DNA from: Prorocentrum cordatum
Taxonomy: Eukaryota > Sar > Dinophyceae > Prorocentrales > Prorocentraceae
Reading direction: 5' to 3'
DNA: 64,000 bases
Assembly (NCBI GenBank): GCA_963575745.1
Contig: CAUYUJ010016072.1
Location: forward strand, 372,501 to 436,500
The position numbers and the translations under genes are program-made. Shown one piece after another: positions 20,946-31,400 of the stretch (the stretch's first letter is position 1; the number at the start of each line of letters is the position of its first letter). Under the pieces are notes generated by a model. It was given only the letters and a program-made list of their open reading frames with translations, was not told the DNA's origin and did no database searches.

Positions 20946-22357
20946 AGTGAGCAGCTAGAACATATGTGGACAGGACAGGAAAGAATGCAGGAGGAGGGAT
21001 ATGAGGACAGGAAAAGCAAGGAAGGAAGGGGATCAAGGGGAAAGCGGGGAGAAGGAAGAGTGGGAGAAGGAGCAGGAACTACGAGAAGGAGGAAGACAAG
21101 GAGGACGAGGAAGAGGAAGGAGGGATCAGACGCAAAGATATCTCACGTATACATGTCGGGACACTGCAACGCAAAGAGGAGGGACTGACAAGAAGGAGTC
21201 CTTCTTACCTTCCGTCCCTCATCTTCCTCCCCCCGCTTTACACCATCACTTCCGTTCTCCACTTCATGTCCTTCCACTCCCGCTTCCCATTTCGGTGTCA
21301 TAATTGGGTTCCCGCTGCAGCGTTGGCCTCATTTTCGGATCGCCGCTTGGCTCCCGTGGTTCAGAATGGCGCTGTCAGCCCAGCGCGGGCAACTTCTCTA
21401 GATCCGGGTCCTTTTTCATCGTTGTCGCCCCTCTCATCTCCCCTGTTCCACCTTCCCCTGGTCCTGGTCCCCCCGCTCCTTCCACTCCAGTTCTTGCTGA
21501 TGCTGTTCGGCCTCGTCTCCTTGTCCTCCTGCACATCGGTGGGGACAACGGTTGTGTCAACCAATTACCTCTGGTTTGAAACAACGGACACGGGAGTCTC
21601 GACACGGACGTTGCTATCACGTTGGGTCAAGAGGGGCGCGGAGAAGTCGCGGGCCAGACGGCTCCTGTATGACGATCGCTGACTCTATCTATGGTGCTGT
21701 CGCTACCACTCATGGCCCCGCGCGGGGTGGCGGAGACTTCGATTATAAAAGGGTGCACCAAACATTGCTTGCCGGGGAAACAACTTGTCCTCCTGCACAT
21801 CCTCTTGTTCACCCGCCACCTCCTCGTATGTACGCAGCTCCGTTTTCCCGGTTGCGCATAACACGATGGGGGGTCAGGAAGAAGGGGTGGTGGCGGGGGA
21901 AAGCCTATCCTGGTCCAGGCCTCTTCAGGGTTGCTGGAGCAACGGTCGGTTCAGCGGTCGGGCTGGACACATGGTCGCCCTCTATGGGGGGCCCTTGACT
22001 GTTGACCGATGCTAGTATTTCTCCCTCCTTCCTTCCCCTTTTCGCCTGTAGCTGGTGGTCTCTCCTCGTCTTGATCGTCCTCCTCGAGAGCGGTTGCTCG
22101 CAACCGTTCATGGTCTTGCGCGCCGCGCCTCCGTTGTGCGCGCCGCGGCGCTGGCGCGTGCGCCGCACGGGGCCCCGTGCCTGTGGCAGGTTGAAGCCCC
22201 CCGCGTTTTTTTTTAGCCGCCCCCCCGCCTTAGAAGGGCGCCCCCCTGGCGCACGCCATCCCTGCGCTCGACGACGGCCTCCATCCCCCCTCCTCAATTC
22301 GCATTCTCGGCCCAGAGAGTCCGCCCGTCCAGCCCCGCCTCTCGCAGGCCGGACATC
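20946..22357. other. No recognisable gene upstream of the HAD gene
   Basis: Purine-rich sequence to about 21190, then mixed pyrimidine-rich sequence. The several 60-280-codon frames give no recognisable domain. The stretch just before 22358 would hold the promoter and trans-splice acceptor of the HAD gene. Candidate acceptors such as CTCGCAG at 22341-22347 are seen but not proven. Confidence 0.35.
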
Positions 22358-22488
22358 ATGGCCCACATGGGCGCGGCTGGGGCACCCTTGCGACCGCCCG
22401 CACCGGCCTTGGTGGCGGTGGACGGCAACGGGACGCTCTTGGGCGCGGACGGCAGCAGCGTCAGCGACTACACCCGGGACGTTGTGGA
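22358..22488 (+). CDS. HAD phosphatase exon 1
   Basis: The ATG at 22358 opens 43 codons: a short Ala/Pro-rich lead, then PALVAVDGNGTLLGADGSSV and SDYTRDVVE. Position and content match the first strand and loop of HAD-IIB proteins. The GT at 22489-22490 leaves phase 2, which joins G+GTT of exon 2 in frame. Reading on without splicing meets a stop at about 22511. A more upstream start is not excluded. Confidence 0.7.
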
Positions 22489-25400
22489 GTCCGCAGCCGG
22501 TCGGCCGCTCTGAGGGCCAGGGCCGCGGTCCCCCGACGGTCGAAGAAAAAGAGGCGGCATGAGTGTAGGTTTGCGAAGGTGTGCGCGGGGGTTTCTCGGA
22601 CCGGCGCTGGACCCCCTGGTGACGTCTCTGGCGCCGCCCCTGGCGGGATCCGCGAGTGCCAGGGAGGGGGCTCCGGCGCCGACAAGAAATTCGCGCGGAC
22701 TTTTGAGTTGTTATGGTGCGCCGTCTTCTCTTCATCTAGACGTTGGAACTCCAGACCTTCAACGCATTGGAAACTCGATGCAGAAGTGCGTGCCGCGTTT
22801 CTGCCTCCAGGGGCCTTCGCTGGGCCCTCGGACCATTAAGTTGAGAAACGGCTCGCGGGACGAAAAGCTGGCCATGAGGAAAGGTCGGGACTTGGGAGAT
22901 ACAGGGGGCCCGTATGTAAAAAATCGAAACATCGGATACATAGGTTTGTGCGACGCTCGCGGCGGTATCGTTCGGCCGCTAGAGGCTTGTTTCGGGCGCT
23001 GGGGCGTCAGAGAATGCCCGAGATGGAAGACCTGCTCTGAGGAAGGGGGGCAGTTGAGCCAAGAGCCCGGCGGGTCTCGCATCTTGTATCTTGTGTGGTT
23101 GCTTTCTGGGTTGACCCGGGGGCCATTGTTAACAAACGGTTGTCGGCGGCGCGCAGAAGGGGGAGGGGGTTGGCGCGATGGGGGGCGGCCTTACAAGTAG
23201 GCGTGGCGTTTCTTAGAAGCCCTTCTGGCCTCCCGGAAACCTTACCAGACGCTTCCGATCCCTCCTGAGAGGCCTCGGACCTTCTTGGCAGGCCGCCCCC
23301 TCTCGCCCCGCCTCCACGCGCACGCCGCCAACTGGCCAGGAAACATCAGCCACCACCCGTTGGGTCTCCGCCGCTTGTGTTGTGTTGTGTGTTGTGTGTG
23401 TGTGTCTGTGTGTGTGTGTCTGTGTGTGTGTCTGTGTGTGTGTGTGTCTGTGTGTGTTTGTGTGTGTGTGTCTGCGTGTGTGTCTGTGCGTCTGTGTGTG
23501 TGTGTCTGTGTGTGTGTGTGTCTGTGTGTCTGTGTGTGACTGTCTGTGTGTGACTGTCTGTATGTGTGCGTCTGTGTGTGCGTCTGCGTGTCTGTGTGCG
23601 TGTGTGTCTGTGTGTGTCTGTGTGTGTATGTTTGTGTGTTTGTGTGTGTGTGTCTGTGTGTGTTTGTGTGTGCGTGTGTGTCTGTGTGTTTGTTTGTGTG
23701 TGTGTGTCAGTGTGTGTTTCTATGTCTGTGTGTGTCTGCGGGGTCCCTCGTCTGCCTTGCTGGCCACCCACGGCTACGGCACCCACCGCCCCTATTGCTA
23801 GATTTTCAGGCCTGCCCATCTGGCGTGCTTGCCCCACCGGCGTTACCGGTCAGCAGGTTCCGCCCCTGCTGCCTACCATTCTTCTTGTGTTTTCTGCCAC
23901 CTCGCCCAGGGGTTGTCCTGGGCCGTCCTCGTCGGATTGCCTCGCAGGTCACCCTGGCCGGCCCTCGCCTCCCCCGCTCCGCCCTGCTGGGTCTCCTTCC
24001 CTGGTTCCCCCGGCCCTTCACCTGAGGTGGTCTACTCAGGCTGCCGCCCTCAGTTGCATGGAGGTCTCCTGGATCTCGGCACCTCGGTGGCCTTGCTACG
24101 CTGCCCCGCCTCCAGCTTGCGCTGGACCTGCCAGCCCCGCTTGGCTGTGCCCAGCCGCCCGCCAGCTGCCTTCCCCCAGCTGCCGCCTCGCCGCCGCAGC
24201 TGGCCCCTCGCCCTGGCGCCCGCCCCGCCGCGGCCTGCCCCTGCTCTGAGCAGGCCCATGTTCCTCTCCCTCCCGCCCGCGCCGGGCCTCCTCTCTCCTC
24301 CCTCGCGCCCTGTGGCTCAATTCGCGTTTTGCGTGACCCATTAATGCAATGCAAAAATGTGTGTGTGTGTGTGGTGTGTGTGGTGTGTGTGTGTGGTGTG
24401 TGTGTGTGTTTGTGTGTGTCTGTCTGTGTCTGTGTCCGTGTCTGTGTGTATGTATATGTGTGTCTGTGTCTGTGTGTGTGTCTGTGTGTTGTGTGTGTTT
24501 GCCCATGACGGGTATACTGGGTTGCTCTTGTCTCACCCCCACCCCCTTTTGCCCCTCGGCCCTGGGGGCGTCCCACCGACCACGGCCACGGCGAGGGTTC
24601 ATGCGCTCGGCATACCCGTGGTCCTCGTGACTGGGCGCCCGCTCGAGAAGGCGCTGGCGACCCTGGAGAAGGCTGGCATGCAGAGGTATGCTGGCGGCGC
24701 CTACGAGGGGGATGACGCGAGTCCGGGGCATCGTCAGGGGGGATGCACCGACGACCACTAGCCCCGTCCAGGAATGTGCGGATTCGCTATCGGGGGCCGA
24801 ACGCCGATCCATCAGCGATATATCGCCGATTCCAGGTCGATGTTTCCCTCCTGAGGCAGCCCCCCCCTTTTCTTTGCCCCTCAGCGAGGCGGGCGGCATA
24901 CTGAGAAGCCGGGTTGGGGTTCTCAGAACGGCCCAGGTTGGATTGGCGCTGCGAGCACACTCACACCTGGAGCGTGCTGGACGGAGCTGAGGCTCCGCCG
25001 CGTGTCTCACCTGGGGACGGCCTCCGGCCAGCGAGCGCGTCTGTTTGCCTGTCAGGTTAGTTCCTTAAGAGGCGATCGGAGGCATCAAAGATGATTGCTG
25101 AGGCCGTACGGTCGGTGCCGCCGACCTTGGAGGCCTCGGCCCTCGACGGAAATGGGAGGGAGAGGGCGCTCCCGACACGCCCCGGGAGGGTGGTATTCTG
25201 ACACTGGACCACCCCCCGGGACCCCCCCCCTGGGACCCCACCCCCCCGTTTCTGAAGAGGCTATCGGACGCCTCGAATATGATTTCTTCGAGGCCTCCGA
25301 TCTTTCTCAAGACGCCACCCGCCTCGTCGTCAGAGAGCCCGGCCCACTAGAACCACCCCTTTCTGTAGGCGCCACCAGGGCTTGTGATCACCGAGAACGG

Positions 25401-28400
25401 CGCGCGGGCCATTCAGGTGGAGGGCGGGCGCGCGCTGTACGAGCTGTGGCTTGACGGGCCAGAATACGGCGCTGCAATACGAGGCATACGGCAGGGATCG
25501 CAGAGCAGGTGCTTCTTTGCGCAGTTGACCAAAGGCGGCGGTCTCATCGAGGAAGGTCATCCTTGGTTGCAGTGCGAAGAACTGGCGTTGGAGGCAAGGC
25601 GCTTCTTTGCATCGGCCGTGGCCGACATCGCAGAGGAGCTGCATGAGGGCGTGAAGTGCGCCAAGTGCTATGTCACAGTGCCAAGCTCAGAGGATTTCGA
25701 CGCCACAATGGCAGAGCTGAAGGCCTCGGCAGGCACTGGCTGGGAGGTGCGCCCGATCAAGCAGTTGCTGCCAGGTATCACCAAGACTTGCGAGTTGCAG
25801 AGCGACCGCGTCAACAAGGCGGACGGTCTGGCGGGCCTCTGCCAGGCGATAGGGGTGCAGATGCAGAGCGTGTGGGCTTTCGGAGACGACCTGAACGACC
25901 TCCGGATGCTGCAGGAGGTGGGGTGGGGCGTCCGCATTCGGGAGAAGGAACGCTCAGCGTGCAGGAATGGTTTCCTGGAGGAAGGGTGTGCTGGAGGCAC
26001 TTGGCCATGCTTGACCGTCATGAGGCCCGTCCCCATGGCCTCAGGACGGCCAAGAACGACGCGAGGTGCAAAGTGGCCACGGGGAGAGGCCTCGGGGTGC
26101 AGGACCCGCTTTGGAAGGACCTGATGCCCGTGTGCCAGACTCCGCAGGCCCACCTGGGGCCAGACCTTGGCAATGGTGAATATCCGGCCAAGCGGCAGTG
26201 CCCGCCAACAAGGCCGGGGCCCCGGGGCGGCCCTGCGAAGGCCTGATGGTGGGTGCACGCTCTCCTTCTCCCGGCGCCATGGTGAACCACGGGCCAGCAT
26301 TGGCCGGAGTCGGGATGGACGTCACCACCCACAGCCGGTGGCGCCCAGCAGGGGGGCAGGGCGGGGGAGTTGGGCCCTGGAGCTCCCCACCTCCTGGCAC
26401 AGGTTGGCCGCCAGCAGAGGGACCCCTCGGGCGGGCCAGAACTCGGGCTTGGCCTGACCGACCCCTTCGTGACGACCCCCTCGCCTCGCCCCAAGGTGTG
26501 GGGTGGAGGCTGGAGTCGTGACGGAAGGGGGCGGTTGGGCCGCGCCCGAGAAACGCAATCTGTTCGGCCGCCCTCCCGCTCCGTGCTTCTGTCAAGCTGT
26601 TTCCGGCCAGCGCGTTCACCCGACGGCCTCTGAGAGGCGGTGCGCCTCGCTGGCAGGCGGCGCCCCCAGAACTCTGACGTTATGCTTTCCCGCGCGCGGC
26701 CCTCGACCCCTTCCAGGGGGCCCTGAAGCGGCTCCCAGTCGAACGCAGCCAAAAGAACAATCCAGTGCGATCTTGTCGGATCGCCAGAAGGCGGGGTCCC
26801 TGGAGGTCTTCAGAGGCCTCTGGTCGGAGGCATCCAGCTGCCACGGGAAGGCTCCCGGGAAAGCCTTTGTCCAGAGTTCCTTGGAGGTCCAAACCGTGGT
26901 TCGCTTCCGCCCCCCCCTCTCGAGTTGCCGGGGGTCTCGGCTCCCCTCGTCCCGTAAGGTAGGGGGTTGCGAGAAGTGCCGGATGCAGTTTGGTTCCGGC
27001 CCCGCCGCCAGGCGCCTTCCTCGACACCGTGGCCGTTTCCTGCGCCAGAGGAAGCTGGAAAAGCTAGCTGCCAGCATTGAGGGCTTGACGATTCGTCTCC
27101 AGCCGATGTTTGGGGACAACGTCGAGACATGTTTATATACATATATATATATACATAAACATATACAGACTGAATTCGATGAAGATCCAGACTTGCTATG
27201 TAAATCGTGTGGTGTCCATATACAACCCTGGAACAAGTATGACAGCGACAACGAGTCGGGGGACACCAGAACGCTTTCGGCGTGTAGTGTAGGGAAAAGC
27301 GACGGGGGGACGTCACGAACCAACGCTTTGGGCGATGATCTCTGGGAACGTATATGCGAGATCTCGGGTCTGATGCCGCTTATTGACGGTCCCCGAGTGA
27401 ACTTGACGGCCGAGCTTTTCGCGAGATGTTTACAGCAGGAGTTCGCGCCAAATTCCAAATTCTAAACGCTTCGCGTAGTTTCACCAGTTCTCACACCCAC
27501 CTGAGCTTCGGCCGGCGCTTACCGGTCGCCTCGCGCGTTGCTCTGCTCTCTTTTTCCCGCGTCTCCTCTGCCTAATTCGTCTCTGCGTAGCCCGCTTTGA
27601 CCTGACTCGCCGCCGGCGCGCTCGCCCGCGGCCGCTGACTAAAAAAGTAACTTCACCAGCCTTCGGGGTTGCCTGCTCGTTTCACTATGTATGTGATGGC
27701 CGTAAGGTTCCAAGGACTTCGAGTTCGACAAGCTTGCTTGGAGAGTATGCCATTGAACGCCAGTTTTCTCTCGCCGTTTTGGCTGCCGCATCTTTGCCGG
27801 AAGCTCGTGACTGCTAGTTCCTCTAGGACATCTTCGTCGGCAAGTGCGTTCTGGGAGCCCGGGCTGCTGACTTTCCGTGTGCGTGGTCGCGCTCCCACAC
27901 CGCCCTTGCGTCCTAATTGGCCTTTCGGTGGACACGGCCTCGGTGCTGCTTCGCGATGCCTTCAGCACCATTTTGGCCGCGTTGGGCCGAGTTCCGCTCT
28001 GAGCTGGGCGCCGTTCGTTTCGCTGGCCCTTTCTTTGCTTCGGCGCGGCCCGCCTTAGCTTGCACGGCGTTCGACTCGTCTTCGCGCGCCCGTGTACCAC
28101 AAAGTCACCCCGCCAGCCCATCCACAAACGAAGCCCAGAGGAGTTGCTTCGATCAGGGAAGTGGGCAGCACGCAAAGGAAAGGTCCCCCAGTGGAGGCCA
28201 TTGGGAGTGGCTTGGGGGCTTATGGCAGCCTCGGAGGCCTCTGGGAGCGTCTTGGGTGCTTCGGAGAGCTTCTTGGGGCCTCTTGGGGGCCTGTTGGGGG
28301 CCTTTTGGGAGCCGCTTGGAGGCCTCGTGGGCGCCTCTTGGGGCCTCCTCGTGCCTCCCGGGCGCCTCTTAGGGCCCTCTTGAAGCGCTCGCGGGAGCCT

Positions 28401-31400
28401 TGCGAGCGTTCCTCGGGCCTTTTTGGAGGACATCGATCAAACAAGAGGGGAGCTCCAATTAGCGATTCCTTCCCAAGAAGTTTAATTGGGGCCATAACGC
28501 GAGTACAAAAAACAAAGATTGCGGTTTCCTCGCCGTGGTTGTTTTGGGCGCCTGCGCACCTCGCGACCGGCCCCGTCTAGGTCCACGGGGGGGGTACGGG
28601 GAGGGGTCAAGCTACCCACCCGCCCGCAAGCCGTGTAGCTCACCCCCATTCGCCCTCCCAACACATAAGGTAGCACCTGAGCCTGAGCATGTTCAGCGGT
28701 CGTTTTTGGATGGACAGCTACTGAGAAACAAAGCCGACCCCAGGTGCGCGACGCTTGGGCGACGTGCGCCACGCGTGGCATAGGCGCCACGCTCGCGAGG
28801 CACCCCTGGGGCCCGAGCGTGCCAGGCACGCCTGGTGCGCCAGATGCGCCACGTGTTCCGAGTGCGCCAGGTGTTCCGCACACTCCAGCCTCCCAGGTGC
28901 GCCACCTTCGGGATACGTGCAGAGTGCAACAGGTGCGCCTGCGCACGTGACAGCACACATCAGCAACACATGTCGGCCCCACCCATCCCTGTCGAAAAGC
29001 AATGCATCAATGCCCATCATCGTGTCTGGTGGGCCTGCCCACAGTAAGCCACGCGCCACCACCCCCGCCGCCCCTGTCAATTACGCTACCGAGGAACCCC
29101 ACATATTGATGTTTAATCTTATGTGTTTGCTTGTCAGTATCATCTATGCGCAATCCTGCGTTCCAAACCCTCGTCGCGAATCGTCGTCGTACTTGTCGCA
29201 CTCGTCGTCGTACTCGTCGTACTCGTCGTCGTACTCGTTGCCGTTCTACCGTCTTACTCGTCATCGTACTCGTCGTCGTACCTCGCCATCGCACTCGTCT
29301 TCGCATTCGTCGTCCTGCTCGTCGCACTCGTCGTCGCACTCGTCGTCGTCGTCGTACTGGTTGTGCTCGTAGTGCTCGTCGTACTCGTCGCCGCACTCGT
29401 GGTCATCGGCGTCGTCGTCGTCGTCCTCCTCCTCCTCCTCCTCCTCCTCCTCCTCCTCCTCCTCCTCCTCCCAACCAATCCTCTCAACTCCTCCGCACTC
29501 CTCTCAATTTCTCCGCACTTCCATCAATTTCTCCGGCCTCCTCTCAACTCATCCTCTCACCTCCTTCTGTATTCATCCTTCTGCACTTCTCCGCACTCCT
29601 ATCAACTCCTCCTCCCAACTCCTCCACACTCGTTTCAACACCTCCGCATTCCTCTCAAATCCCCCGCGCTCCTCTGAACTCCTCCGCCCTCCTCTCAACT
29701 CGTCCTCCTCGCAACTCCTCCGCACTCCTCCCAACTCCTCCTCCTCCTCCTCCTCCTCCCAACTCCTCCTCCTCCTCCTCCTCCTCCTCCTCCTCCTCCT
29801 CCTCCTCCTCCTCCTCCTCCTCCTCATCCTCTCAAGTCCTCCGCATTCCTCGGGAGGGGAGGGGAGGGAATGGAGGGAGGGGAAGGAGGGAATGGAGGGA
29901 GGGGAATGCTGGTCGTTGTCGTCGTCTTCGTCGTAGTCGTCGTCGTCGTCGTCGTGGTCGTCGTCGTCGTCGCCCCCTCGATCGAAATCTCTTTACAATC
30001 AATCTCCCCAGACCCCTCCCGGGGTCTCCCCGACGTAGTTTTTCGTCCCATATCGATTCCTGGCGGTCCTGGGGCCCAGAACCACTCCTCTCAACTCCTC
30101 CGCACTTCTCTCCACTCCTCCGCACTCCTCACAAGTCCCCCGCGCTCCTCTCAACTCCTCCGCGCTCCTCTCAACTCCTCCTCTCAGTTGCTTCTGCACT
30201 CATCCTTCTGCACTCCTCCGCACTCCTCTCAACTCTTCCTCTAAACTCCTCCGCACTCCTCCCAACACCTTCGCACTCCTCTCAACTCTTCCTCCTCTCA
30301 ACTCCCCTGCACTTCTCTCAACTCCTTGCGTCAACTCCTCCGCATCCTCGGGAGAGGAAAGGAAGGAATAGAGGGAGGGCAAGGAGGGGCGGGAGAGAAC
30401 GGGAGAACTTGTAACTCGGAACTCGAAATCGCAGCTGCCGCCGGCCAGGGCGTCGCATGTGGGCGCCGTAGCGCCAGGCATGCAAGTGGCCATGGGGGGG
30501 CTGGTGCTTCCCAAGAGCCCTCAAGCAGAATTGAAAGGCAATGCGCGGCACGGCAGTGCAGGGCACGGCAGTGCAACGGCACAGCACGGGAGTGCACGGC
30601 CGCGCACGGCACGGCACGGCACGGCACCAACGAAACGCTGCGGTGGGGGCCTCTGTGTCAGCCGCCGCGCTGCCGGCCTCGCGCACTCGCCGAACCTTCG
30701 CTGGCGGGCCGCCGCCGTCATTTAGAAGAGCCTCCTGGGGGAATCCGCCCGACGCAGGGTTCTGCAGGTACGCCACCAAGCACTGCCTCTTGCCGTCGTC
30801 GTTCATCTCGGAGTGCCTCGCGTAGAGCGTATCGGACCACCAATTCTGAAGCTGGCGGCGGTACGCATTGAATGCGGAGAGCACCGCTCCGCTTGCGCAT
30901 CGGCGCGAGCTCTCCACACTGGCCTCGCCGCCCGTCAGAACCATGGCGTTTTTCATCGCCAGACACGGAGGCGGCAAAGCGCCCATGGCAAGTTTAGGCG
31001 GCATGACTGCCGCGCGCAGGAAGGGCAGTGCTCTGAAGTAGGACTACAGGAGCGCGCTTGCGTGAGAGCGCAGGCGCGCCGAGCCGGCTGGAGCCAAGGT
31101 GTTTACAGCTCTTGACAAGATACGAGCTCCCACCCCTATCGCACCCCCTCTGGTGTCGAGGAAGTGCCACGCCTGCCACGCTTTGCGAGCCCGGAACGCA
31201 TAGGGCCCCCACCCCCAACGCACCCCCTTTTCTGGTGTCGAGGAAGTGCCACGCCTGCCACGCTTTGCAAGCCCGAAGCGCACAGGGCCCCCACCCCCAG
31301 CGCACCCCCTGTGGTGTCGAGGAAGTGCCACGCCTGCCACGCTTTGCGAGCCCGAAACGCATCGGGCCCCCACCCCCAGCGCACCCCCTTTGGCGTCGAG

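Noticed and set aside
19704-21036. 387- and 422-codon Ser/Pro/Leu ORFs on the minus strand
   Set aside because: Produced by the (GGA)n tract; every frame is open on both strands.
23382-23801. Cys/Val-rich ORFs (VCVCVCLCV) over TG repeats
   Set aside because: Artefacts of the (TG)n/(TCTG)n microsatellite in HAD intron 1.
26167-26200. Possible HAD exon reading LGNGEYPAKRQC
   Set aside because: It resembles the MGNAxPxxK segment of Cof proteins but is short, competes with the candidate at 26279 and has no supported splice sites.
26279-26335. Possible HAD exon reading MVNHGPALAGVGMDVTTHS
   Set aside because: It resembles the segment between motif IV and the C-terminal block, but no AG acceptor precedes it and the join to exon 3 is not clean. 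Not strong enough to annotate.
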